Below are positions 1 through 4,726 of a DNA stretch of 5,252 nt, one piece after another. The position numbers and the translations under genes were made by a program. Every line of letters starts with the position of its first letter. Within the stretch, counting starts at the first letter, position 1. The notes beneath the pieces are model-generated. The model did no database searches and was not told the DNA's origin. It was given only the letters and a program-made list of their open reading frames with translations. Origin of the DNA: Candidatus Gastranaerophilales bacterium (GTDB taxonomy: Bacteria > Cyanobacteriota > Vampirovibrionia > Gastranaerophilales > UBA9971); contig JANQGS010000054.1 of assembly GCA_028277195.1 (NCBI GenBank), positions 1-5,252 of the forward strand. Reading direction: 5' to 3'.

Positions 1-28
1 CGGAAGTTTGACAGGGTAAAAATCATTT

Positions 29-66
29 CACTGGGTTTCAGCGAAAAAACTCGCTGAAACCCAGTG
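29..66. repeat. Perfect 16-bp inverted repeat (stem-loop)
   Basis: CACTGGGTTTCAGCGA at 29-44 is perfectly complementary to 51-66, with a 6-base loop (AAAAAC). It is the strongest secondary structure in the window. A U-run is poor on both sides: the plus strand continues TTCTTCG and the minus strand continues AAATGATTTTTA. It could be a transcription terminator for a gene left of the window, an RNA element or an intergenic palindromic repeat; the sequence alone does not decide. Confidence 0.8.
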
Positions 67-117
67 TTCTTCGTCGGGGGATTTCAAAAACATAGCGTTA
101 CGTCTGCCGTATTTTTA

Positions 118-146
118 TTGACTTTTTAGCAAATAAGATGTATTAT
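118..146 (+). promoter_or_regulatory. Sigma70-type promoter-like sequence without a downstream gene
   Basis: TTGACT at 118-123 and TATTAT at 141-146 are separated by exactly 17 bases, close to the housekeeping-sigma consensus. Transcription would start near 153 and run rightward. No plus-strand gene follows; the first genes reached (343-932) lie on the opposite strand. The predicted transcript begins with a hairpin (157-180) and a second short one (190-214). It may therefore make a small RNA or an antisense transcript toward the toxin-antitoxin pair, or the match may be chance in AT-rich DNA. Confidence 0.35.
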
Positions 147-156
147 CATGGTATTA

Positions 157-214
157 AATTTTGAAAATCGTTCAAAAATTAACGAAAATACGAAAAAATT
201 ATCAAAAATTTCGT
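157..214. repeat. Two AT-rich hairpins after the orphan promoter
   Basis: AATTTTGAA at 157-165 pairs with TTCAAAAATT at 171-180 around a 5-base loop, with one bulged A. ACGAAA at 190-195 pairs with TTTCGT at 209-214. Both are A/T-dominated and thermodynamically weak, but they lie directly downstream of the promoter-like sequence at 118-146. The phrase TCAAAAATT also occurs twice (170-180 and 202-210). Confidence 0.35.
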
Positions 215-342
215 AAAAAATATAAACCTCGCCCCCACGTTTTGGAAAAATCGCTAAAAGCATTCCATAGAGGGGCTTTATAATTTTAAGGTGTCAAACT
301 TGCGTTATTTCTTTCTTTAAATAGTAAAAAGGGGAAGGATTA

Positions 343-645
343 TTAGCCGGCCAGTTCCTTTTCATCCCGATCCATCTGTTGCTTAAGTACGGATTTAATG
401 TAAGTCTGATATTTTAGCCCTTTTTTTTCGGCTATTTTTTTTGCTCTTTCAACTTCCGCCTGATTCCAACGGAAATTTACATTTATTTGCATTTTTGCAA
501 CATGCTCTTCTGCCAGCCTTATATCCTCATCAATGTCATGAACATTGCCAAATTCATCTGTATAAGTAGAACTGTCTTCAATTATTTTTGATTTGGAATT
601 TTGCTTTATTTCGTTAATAGCGTATGTTTTTTTAATTTTTTTCAT
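343..645 (-). CDS. Ribbon-helix-helix (CopG/BrnA-like) antitoxin
   Basis: This 100-residue protein is a probable antitoxin and DNA-binding autorepressor of a type II toxin-antitoxin pair. The C-terminal half has ribbon-helix-helix form: a strand with alternating polar residues (INVNFRW, 54-60), helix A (about 61-76, Glu/Lys/Ala-rich), the turn GLKYQ, and helix B (about 81-98, TYIKSVLKQQMD). The GLKYQTYIKSVL type of segment is typical of CopG-family antitoxins. The N-terminal half starts very basic and then becomes acidic (D24-E48); in this family such a segment commonly binds and neutralises the toxin. The ATG at 645 is preceded at good spacing by AGAGG (653-657), which overlaps the stop codon of the upstream gene, so the two are probably translationally coupled. 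The intergenic gap is 11 bases. The family call is fairly secure; the exact TA family is not. Confidence 0.75.
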   Translation of the reverse strand: MKKIKKTYAINEIKQNSKSKIIEDSSTYTDEFGNVHDIDEDIRLAEEHVAKMQINVNFRWNQAEVERAKKIAEKKGLKYQTYIKSVLKQQMDRDEKELAG

Positions 646-651
646 AAGATT

Positions 652-657
652 ACCTCT
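652..657 (-). promoter_or_regulatory. Ribosome binding site of the antitoxin gene
   Basis: The minus strand reads AGAGGT seven bases before the ATG at 645. The site abuts and partly overlaps the toxin stop codon (657-659), so ribosomes finishing the toxin are placed to start the antitoxin. Coupling of this kind would help keep antitoxin in excess. Confidence 0.6.
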
Positions 658-932
658 TAGACTCTAAAGGCTGTTATTATCATTACAGTCTTTTTATTGA
701 TAAAGTTATAGAATATATGCAAATCATCAGTTTTTGAATATGCTTCCCATCTCTTATACACCTGATTCCAGCTTTTGTATGAAATATTTAAAAATGCGGC
801 AATGGCTTCTTCCGGCTCTATTAAATGCCGGATAAAAATATGGGGGGCGTATTCATTAGTTGCAGGGTTAAGGTCTAATTTAAACTTGAACTTTAATTCC
901 GTTAGTTCATGTATTTCATATACTTTAAACAT
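657..932 (-). CDS. Probable type II toxin, RelE/BrnT/DUF4258-like fold
   Basis: This 91-residue protein is encoded directly upstream of a ribbon-helix-helix antitoxin, so it is probably the toxin. The N-terminal part (1-22) is a run of charged and hydrophobic residues. A central HIFIRHLIEPEEAIAAFLN segment (31-49) resembles the His-x(3-4)-Arg-His plus helix seen in DUF4258 and BrnT-like proteins. The C-terminus (LHIFYNF...KKTVMIITAFRV, 71-91) looks like two final beta strands of the RelE-type fold, where the last strand carries catalytic or RNA-contacting residues. Those proteins are ribosome-dependent or free mRNA nucleases. The typical BrnT opening (F-x-W-D/N-x-x-K) is absent, so this is at best a divergent relative. 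The toxin-first order matches BrnTA and HigBA. The ATG at 932 has a purine-rich AAGAAAG upstream. Function is inferred mainly from context. Confidence 0.55.
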   Translation of the reverse strand: MFKVYEIHELTELKFKFKLDLNPATNEYAPHIFIRHLIEPEEAIAAFLNISYKSWNQVYKRWEAYSKTDDLHIFYNFINKKTVMIITAFRV

Positions 933-956
933 GTATGTTCTTTCTTATTATTATTT

Positions 957-988
957 AATATTTTAGCAATATTTTATGACAATGTCAA
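957..988 (-). promoter_or_regulatory. Promoter and likely autoregulatory operator of the toxin-antitoxin pair
   Basis: On the minus strand, TTGACA (983-988) and TAAAAT (960-965) are separated by 17 bases: a perfect -35 and a good -10, 28 bases before the toxin ATG. The same stretch holds a 9-base direct repeat, AATATTTTA, at 957-965 and 968-976, exactly 11 bases apart. It is followed immediately by the palindrome TGACA-A-TGTCA (977-987), which overlaps the -35. Ribbon-helix-helix repressors bind short sites spaced about one helical turn apart, so this is the expected place for antitoxin binding. The promoter is well supported; the operator role is inferred. Confidence 0.65.
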
Positions 989-1018
989 TACACTCATTCT
1001 AGTATAACAGGCCTGGCG

Positions 1019-1270
1019 TTAAGGTTTTGATTTTCTCTTCCTCACAAAAAAGAACGGCAGGAACAAACCCCCGAAAAACAACGGCAAACCATACCCCATT
1101 GCAACGAGCGTTACCGGGAGGGTTATGCCGATAGAGGCCAGTATGCTTATAAAAAGGAATTTCTTATTCAAACCCAGGCCCTGCTCCCGTGTTTCGGGAA
1201 CAGGCGTGCCGCAATAATCGCAAAACCTTGCGTCCTGCTGTAAAATCCTGTTGCAAACGCTACATTTCAT
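1019..1270 (-). CDS. Small zinc-ribbon protein with two membrane segments
   Basis: This 83-residue protein of unknown exact function begins with a compact zinc ribbon, CSVC (Cys3, Cys6) and CDYC (Cys17, Cys20), of the type often found at the N-terminus of bacterial membrane or regulatory proteins. A charged linker (about 24-37) follows, then two hydrophobic segments (about 38-58 and 60-75) and a basic RKRK tail (77-80) suggesting a cytoplasmic C-terminus. The zinc ribbon would then also be cytoplasmic, giving a membrane hairpin. The start is ATG at 1270 with TAAGGA (1277-1282) six bases upstream. The first 11 bases overlap the end of the stress-protein gene, so translation is probably coupled. 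It is the last gene of the GH65-Usp operon. It may anchor or sense for its partners, but nothing in the sequence shows this. Confidence 0.7.
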   Translation of the reverse strand: MKCSVCNRILQQDARFCDYCGTPVPETREQGLGLNKKFLFISILASIGITLPVTLVAMGYGLPLFFGGLFLPFFFVRKRKSKP

Positions 1271-2102
1271 AATTTATCCTTATCAACATTATAGGGCAGT
1301 TTGAGTCAGAAAGCACTTTTTTCAGTGTCATTGCCCGGAACTGCGACATAGTGCCATGCCATGCAATCGCAATAAAATCATTGGAGTTTTTTTCGGCAAA
1401 AGCCGTTATTTGCTCTGCCGGGTCGCCTCTGGAGGTTGAAACGCTCATTTTTATATTGTTTCGGTTTTCCATAACAGGGCAAAAGCGCTTTATGAACTCT
1501 TTTGACCAGGACGGCCACTCGTGTTGCGGGTAATCTTCATAATAAGGCGCGCTAAAGCTTCCCTCCTCAACTATGGGTTCGGTTTTTTCCCGGAATATAT
1601 GCAATAATTCTATTTGGGCAGCGGTTTTCGCAAGTATCCTCATTGCCGGGGCAAGTGCCTGGGCCGAACCTGGCGCTCCATTCAGGGGTATAAGAGCCCT
1701 GTGAGGTATCCACTGGCCGTTTACAACGTTCAGGCAGGTATCAGGCTTTATTAAAAGAACCGGTTTAAGGCTCTTTTCTATTACTTCTTCTGTTGTACTG
1801 CCCATTCGCAGGGACTCATCACACGTGCTGCCATGCGTACCCATTACAATATAGCTGCTGTTCCTGCTCTCCTCAAGTATAGCTGCTTCCGGGGAGCCTG
1901 TGCGCCGGGAAATCACAAAACATTCAAGCTCTTCGGGTTTTATGCATAATTTTTCAACGAGCTCCCGCCGGGATAGCTCCTCATCACAAACATGCAGGAT
2001 ATATAATGTCAATCCGAGCAGCCCGGCAATGCTTTTTGCCGGGATAAAAGCCTTTAATGAAGCCTCTGAGCCGTCAAGAGGCAATAATACCTTTTCTGTC
2101 AA
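1260..2102 (-). CDS. Tandem-domain universal stress protein (UspA family)
   Basis: This 280-residue cytoplasmic protein has two Usp domains, about 1-120 and 133-277. Domain 1 opens with VLLPLDGSE (5-13) and carries a perfect nucleotide-binding motif G-2x-G-9x-G-S/T: G88, G91, then GST at 101-103, leading into VIEKSLKPVLLIK. Domain 2 opens with RALIPLNG (135-142), but the motif is degenerate at the matching site: Ala247 replaces the first Gly, Gly250 remains, and Leu260-Lys261 replace Gly-Ser/Thr. Thus domain 1 probably binds ATP and domain 2 probably does not. The chosen start is TTG (2102): AAGGA at 2111-2115 lies eight bases upstream and the conserved first strand follows at once. The gene overlaps the end of the GH65 gene by 29 bases and the next gene by 11. 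Usp proteins act in energy-stress and redox responses; the target here is unknown. Confidence 0.9.
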   Translation of the reverse strand: MTEKVLLPLDGSEASLKAFIPAKSIAGLLGLTLYILHVCDEELSRRELVEKLCIKPEELECFVISRRTGSPEAAILEESRNSSYIVMGTHGSTCDESLRMGSTTEEVIEKSLKPVLLIKPDTCLNVVNGQWIPHRALIPLNGAPGSAQALAPAMRILAKTAAQIELLHIFREKTEPIVEEGSFSAPYYEDYPQHEWPSWSKEFIKRFCPVMENRNNIKMSVSTSRGDPAEQITAFAEKNSNDFIAIAWHGTMSQFRAMTLKKVLSDSNCPIMLIRINYEM

Positions 2103-4140
2103 TGTAAATATCCTTTCTTTTTCCTTTCCATTTTAGAGAAAACTCAATACTGTCCCATTCATCAGGCAGGTGAGGGTCAAAGCGGAAACCGTTTTCATCA
2201 TAATATAACCCCGCAAAACCCATTACTATAGCCATCCATGTGCCGCCCATAGCGGCAATATGCACACCGCCAGAGGCATTGCCGAATTCATTGCCTATGT
2301 CTATCCGGGCATTTTTCAAAAAATATTCGTACGCCTCACGGGTTTTGCCCGCCCTGGCAGCGGTTATACTATGGATTGACGGGCTGAGGGAGCTGCCGTG
2401 GGAGCATCTTAATTCGTAAAAATCATAATTTACAGCCAGTTCTTCCCTTGAAAACCGCTCCCCAAAAAGAAACATAAACATTAATACATCCGCCTGCTTT
2501 ATGACCTGGGTTTTTTGCGTTTTTTCCCTCCCCAGGATTATGTCCATAGGTACTGTTCTCGGTTCATAGTCCTTTAAATTGACGTATTCAAGGTTATAAA
2601 AACCTTTAAACTGCTCATAGAGGCCGGTTTTTGGGTTCAGGCCCGAATAAATATTGTTTTTATAGTGATTCCAGCGTTTTGTTTCCTCATCCTCAATATT
2701 CATCTTCTGTTTTGCTTTAACCGCAACATCAAAATTATTCCTGACCAGGTAATTTGTATAAGCGTTATCATCAACCAGTTCGTGGTATTCATCCGGCCCG
2801 ATAACCGAATTTATATGGTATAAGCCGTCATTCCCTTTTTTAAGCAGGCATTCGCAGTATCTTGCGGTTTCAAAGAGTATTTCCGCCCCGTAGTCCATCA
2901 AAAAATCGTCATCCCCGGTTATTTCCCAGTATTTCCATACTGTATAGGCAATATCGGATGAAATATGGTTTTCATGCATGCCGGACAGGATTGGGATAAC
3001 CTGGCCGTCCGGTAGTATTGCCGCTTCCGGGGCCTCTTCCAGGCCCGTGTCTGTTGACTCCCATGCATAAGACGCACCTTTAAAGCCCTCATTAATAGCA
3101 TTTTGCCTGGCGCCGTCCAGGGTGTTGTACCTGTACATTAACAAAGCCCGCGCAACCTCCGGGTTTGTCAGGATATAAAAGGGTAAAAGATACATTTCCG
3201 TATCCCAGAAAACATGGCCTTTATATGCCTCGCCGGACAGGCTTCTTGCCGGGATTGAGCAGTCATTGCCGCTGAATTCGCCGGCGTTTATAAGGTGATA
3301 AGTCGCAAAATTAACTAATTTCTGGTCATACACATTGCCCTTAATTAATATAGCGGAGTCATCCCATCTTTGCTTCCACCTGGTTGCGTGCCTGGCCATG
3401 CTTTCGTCAAAATTTGTTTCAGGGCTGCGGTTCACGGTGCACAAACTTTTTATTTTATACTCCCTGCCAAGCTCAGAGTGCCATTCAAACTCCTCAAAAC
3501 TTCCGCTGTATGAGTTTTCAATATTATACTTATGTTTACCGTTTAAACTGCTTTTATGGAACATTTTAAGTTCCCTCTCAGAGTATTTTGTTTTCATTTG
3601 TACAAAAGCAAACCTGTCAGACTCTCTGTTCATGTTTAATAAATGCCCAAAATCCGCAGAATCACAGTCAATACCGGTTATTACCCTTATGTTGCCGGTA
3701 TAATTTTCCGGGGTTATTACGAGCAGTTTTCCAAGCTCGTTTTTTGTTGCGAGCGAGATGTATTTTATTATTTTTACTGTTGTTATCCTGCCCTGTTCAT
3801 CCTTACTCTGCCAGTTGCGCTCAATCGTTCCTGTTGTAAAGTCAATATATCTTGAATTTTTGATGATTTCCCGGCCTGCCAGGTTAAGGGGCTCATTTTC
3901 CACAAATATTTTTATTCTTGTCCAGTCCGGGATTTTCGGTAAGAAATTGAACTCATCCCCGGGCGCTTTAACATATAGGTTTGCAATAAAAGAAGCGGGG
4001 TCGCAGCCAGGGTAGTATTCCTCGAGGCTGTTTCTTGTGCCTATATAGCCGTTGCTCATTGCCATTACGGATTCTATTTCCCGCTCTCTCAGCGGGGAAA
4101 TTTCCTTTTCAAAGGTTATGCTCAGTTCATAAAGTTCCAT
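2074..4140 (-). CDS. GH65 family glycoside phosphorylase (trehalose/maltose/kojibiose phosphorylase type)
   Basis: This 688-residue cytoplasmic enzyme (no signal peptide) probably splits an alpha-linked glucose disaccharide or glucoside with phosphate, giving beta-glucose 1-phosphate. The N-terminal beta-sandwich includes the family signature MSNGYIGTRNSLEE (28-41). The (alpha/alpha)6 barrel carries GHVFWDTEMYLLPF (308-321), the IGPDEYHE motif (447-454) whose Glu451 is the expected general acid, and KQADVLM (548-554), which binds the glucosyl unit. HGSSLSPS (581-588) with Ser583-Ser584, and probably His627 in GVHIAAMGG, form the phosphate site, which favours phosphorylase over hydrolase. The all-beta C-terminal domain ends early (after RKDIYIDRKGIIAS); most relatives are some tens of residues longer. 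ATG 4140 is the only possible start for the full N-terminus, because an in-frame stop lies four codons upstream, yet no Shine-Dalgarno is visible. The natural sugar cannot be told from sequence. It is the first gene of an overlapping operon. Confidence 0.92.
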   Translation of the reverse strand: MELYELSITFEKEISPLREREIESVMAMSNGYIGTRNSLEEYYPGCDPASFIANLYVKAPGDEFNFLPKIPDWTRIKIFVENEPLNLAGREIIKNSRYIDFTTGTIERNWQSKDEQGRITTVKIIKYISLATKNELGKLLVITPENYTGNIRVITGIDCDSADFGHLLNMNRESDRFAFVQMKTKYSERELKMFHKSSLNGKHKYNIENSYSGSFEEFEWHSELGREYKIKSLCTVNRSPETNFDESMARHATRWKQRWDDSAILIKGNVYDQKLVNFATYHLINAGEFSGNDCSIPARSLSGEAYKGHVFWDTEMYLLPFYILTNPEVARALLMYRYNTLDGARQNAINEGFKGASYAWESTDTGLEEAPEAAILPDGQVIPILSGMHENHISSDIAYTVWKYWEITGDDDFLMDYGAEILFETARYCECLLKKGNDGLYHINSVIGPDEYHELVDDNAYTNYLVRNNFDVAVKAKQKMNIEDEETKRWNHYKNNIYSGLNPKTGLYEQFKGFYNLEYVNLKDYEPRTVPMDIILGREKTQKTQVIKQADVLMFMFLFGERFSREELAVNYDFYELRCSHGSSLSPSIHSITAARAGKTREAYEYFLKNARIDIGNEFGNASGGVHIAAMGGTWMAIVMGFAGLYYDENGFRFDPHLPDEWDSIEFSLKWKGKRKDIYIDRKGIIAS
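2111..2115 (-). promoter_or_regulatory. Ribosome binding site that supports a TTG start
   Basis: The minus strand reads AAGGA eight bases before TTG at 2102. No ATG or GTG start lies in a better position, and the codons after this TTG encode the conserved first beta strand of the Usp fold. The site lies within the 3' end of the GH65 coding sequence. Confidence 0.6.
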
Positions 4141-4152
4141 AATATGAAATTA

Positions 4153-4327
4153 TGAACAGGTTTTTCACTGCTGTCATTATAAGAAAGGCGAGGCCCGACG
4201 CGGGAGTTTATAACCTTTAAGTAAAAAGCAATTTTCAATGGGGGAGAGACTGAACTGTTACAGTGCGGCATAAAACCGTTAACATTTGTAAATTTTTTCC
4301 GTAAAGTATAAATTTTTAACCTGTTCA
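4153..4327. promoter_or_regulatory. Divergent intergenic region bracketed by a perfect 10-bp inverted repeat
   Basis: TGAACAGGTT at 4153-4162 is perfectly repeated in inverted form (AACCTGTTCA) at 4318-4327. The left copy sits 13-22 bases before the GH65 ATG; the right copy sits about 40 bases before the ATG at 4367. Between them is a palindrome ACTGT-T-ACAGT (4254-4264). Paired sites at both edges of a divergent promoter region could be operators for one regulator, possibly with DNA looping, but chance cannot be excluded. No gene fits in this stretch. Confidence 0.35.
4176..4181 (-). promoter_or_regulatory. Possible -10 box of the GH65 operon
   Basis: The minus strand reads a perfect TATAAT here, 35 bases before the GH65 ATG, but no -35-like hexamer lies at 16-18 bases (the matching bases are GC-rich). 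A start near 4169 would give a leader of about 29 bases that contains the left copy of the 10-bp inverted repeat. An activator would be needed if this is the true promoter. Confidence 0.3.
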
Positions 4328-4353
4328 GGCTTTAAAATATTGACAAAGCAATT

Positions 4354-4359
4354 AGAGGT
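4354..4359 (+). promoter_or_regulatory. Ribosome binding site that fixes the start at 4367
   Basis: AGAGGT lies seven bases before ATG 4367, identical to the site before the antitoxin gene. It argues for the ATG rather than the in-frame TTG at 4340, which lacks such a site. Confidence 0.6.
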
Positions 4360-4366
4360 ATTCTCT

Positions 4367-4726
4367 ATGTTAACAGGGTTAAATACTTATAACGGCAAGG
4401 TTCAATATAATAATGTCAGGTTTGGAAAACGCACTGAGCCTATTAGTGCGGCAGCGCGGAAAGTTTTTAGTGAATTTGAAAGACTTTTGCCAAAACATGA
4501 AGCAAGTAGTATCGGCATTGTTAACTCAAATGTAGTTACCGATTTATTAAGGAAAAATAGAGAGGCGGTTCCCGGGATTCTGGAAGAAGTTGCAACATTG
4601 GTAGAGCAAAGAGGTGGTTTAGACTGGGCAGTTAATAGCTTCAAAAAACTGGCAAATCTCCACAAGCAAAGAAATGCCAAACTTGCGCAAGAATCAAGAG
4701 AAGGTATTGTCCACATATTTATTTAA
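4367..4726 (+). CDS. Unrecognised 119-residue protein
   Basis: I do not recognise this protein. From ATG 4367 (AGAGGT upstream) it has 119 residues. The first 25 are polar and probably flexible, with a NNVRFGKR stretch (15-22). The rest looks helical and soluble: about 26-42 (AAARKVFSEFERLL), 53-66, 67-82 (VPGILEEVATLVEQ) and 85-112 (a basic, amphipathic helix with KKLANLHKQR). No signal peptide, cysteine or membrane segment is visible. The last residues (GIVHIFI) are hydrophobic. The last 33 bases overlap, tail to tail, the 3' end of the gene on the opposite strand. The minus-strand frame through this region gives a low-complexity Ser/Leu/Phe-rich product and is treated as a shadow. A short N-terminus with an FGK-like motif recalls small Gastranaerophilales proteins; this is only an impression. 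Confidence 0.6.
   Translation: MLTGLNTYNGKVQYNNVRFGKRTEPISAAARKVFSEFERLLPKHEASSIGIVNSNVVTDLLRKNREAVPGILEEVATLVEQRGGLDWAVNSFKKLANLHKQRNAKLAQESREGIVHIFI

Larger units (their letters stand above)
1..304. mobile_element. Possible MITE-like element or structured non-coding locus bounded by inverted repeats
   Basis: Positions 1-13 and 292-304 are inverted repeats matching at 12 of 13 bases (core AGTTTGACA / TGTCAAACT, mismatch near the outer end). They enclose AT-rich DNA with no credible reading frame on either strand. Inside lie a perfect 16-bp hairpin, two weaker hairpins and a promoter-like sequence. Short non-coding DNA with terminal inverted repeats is the pattern of a non-autonomous transposon (MITE). 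The left end coincides with the window edge, so the repeat may extend further, and no target-site duplication can be checked. A chance inverted repeat in AT-rich DNA or a structured RNA gene are the alternatives. No transposase gene is present in the window. Confidence 0.25.

Noticed and set aside
29..66. CRISPR repeat
   Set aside because: The palindrome occurs once, with no regularly spaced copies or spacers.
256..280. Rho-independent terminator of the toxin-antitoxin transcript
   Set aside because: Only a 5-bp stem (AAAGC/GCTTT) with a 13-base loop, and the run of T after it on the minus strand is only four bases.
1008..1015. Palindrome CAGGCCTG as a terminator after the zinc-ribbon gene
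   Set aside because: It has no loop and no T-run, so it cannot form a terminator hairpin.
3335..4015. Several plus-strand frames of 60-122 codons within the GH65 region
   Set aside because: They lie antisense to a well-conserved enzyme, have odd Cys/Leu/Ser-rich composition and lack start signals.
4340..4345. TTGACA as the -35 of a promoter for the plus-strand gene
   Set aside because: No -10-like hexamer at 16-18 bases; the nearest candidate (TATTCT) is only 13 bases away and would lie inside the ribosome binding region.
4340..4366. TTG start at 4340 giving a 128-residue version of the plus-strand protein
   Set aside because: No ribosome binding site precedes it, while AGAGGT lies seven bases before ATG 4367.
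4402..4716. Minus-strand reading frame of 104 codons opposite the unknown plus-strand gene
   Set aside because: Ser/Leu/Phe-rich composition without domain features and no ribosome binding site; the plus frame has a better start signal and normal composition.
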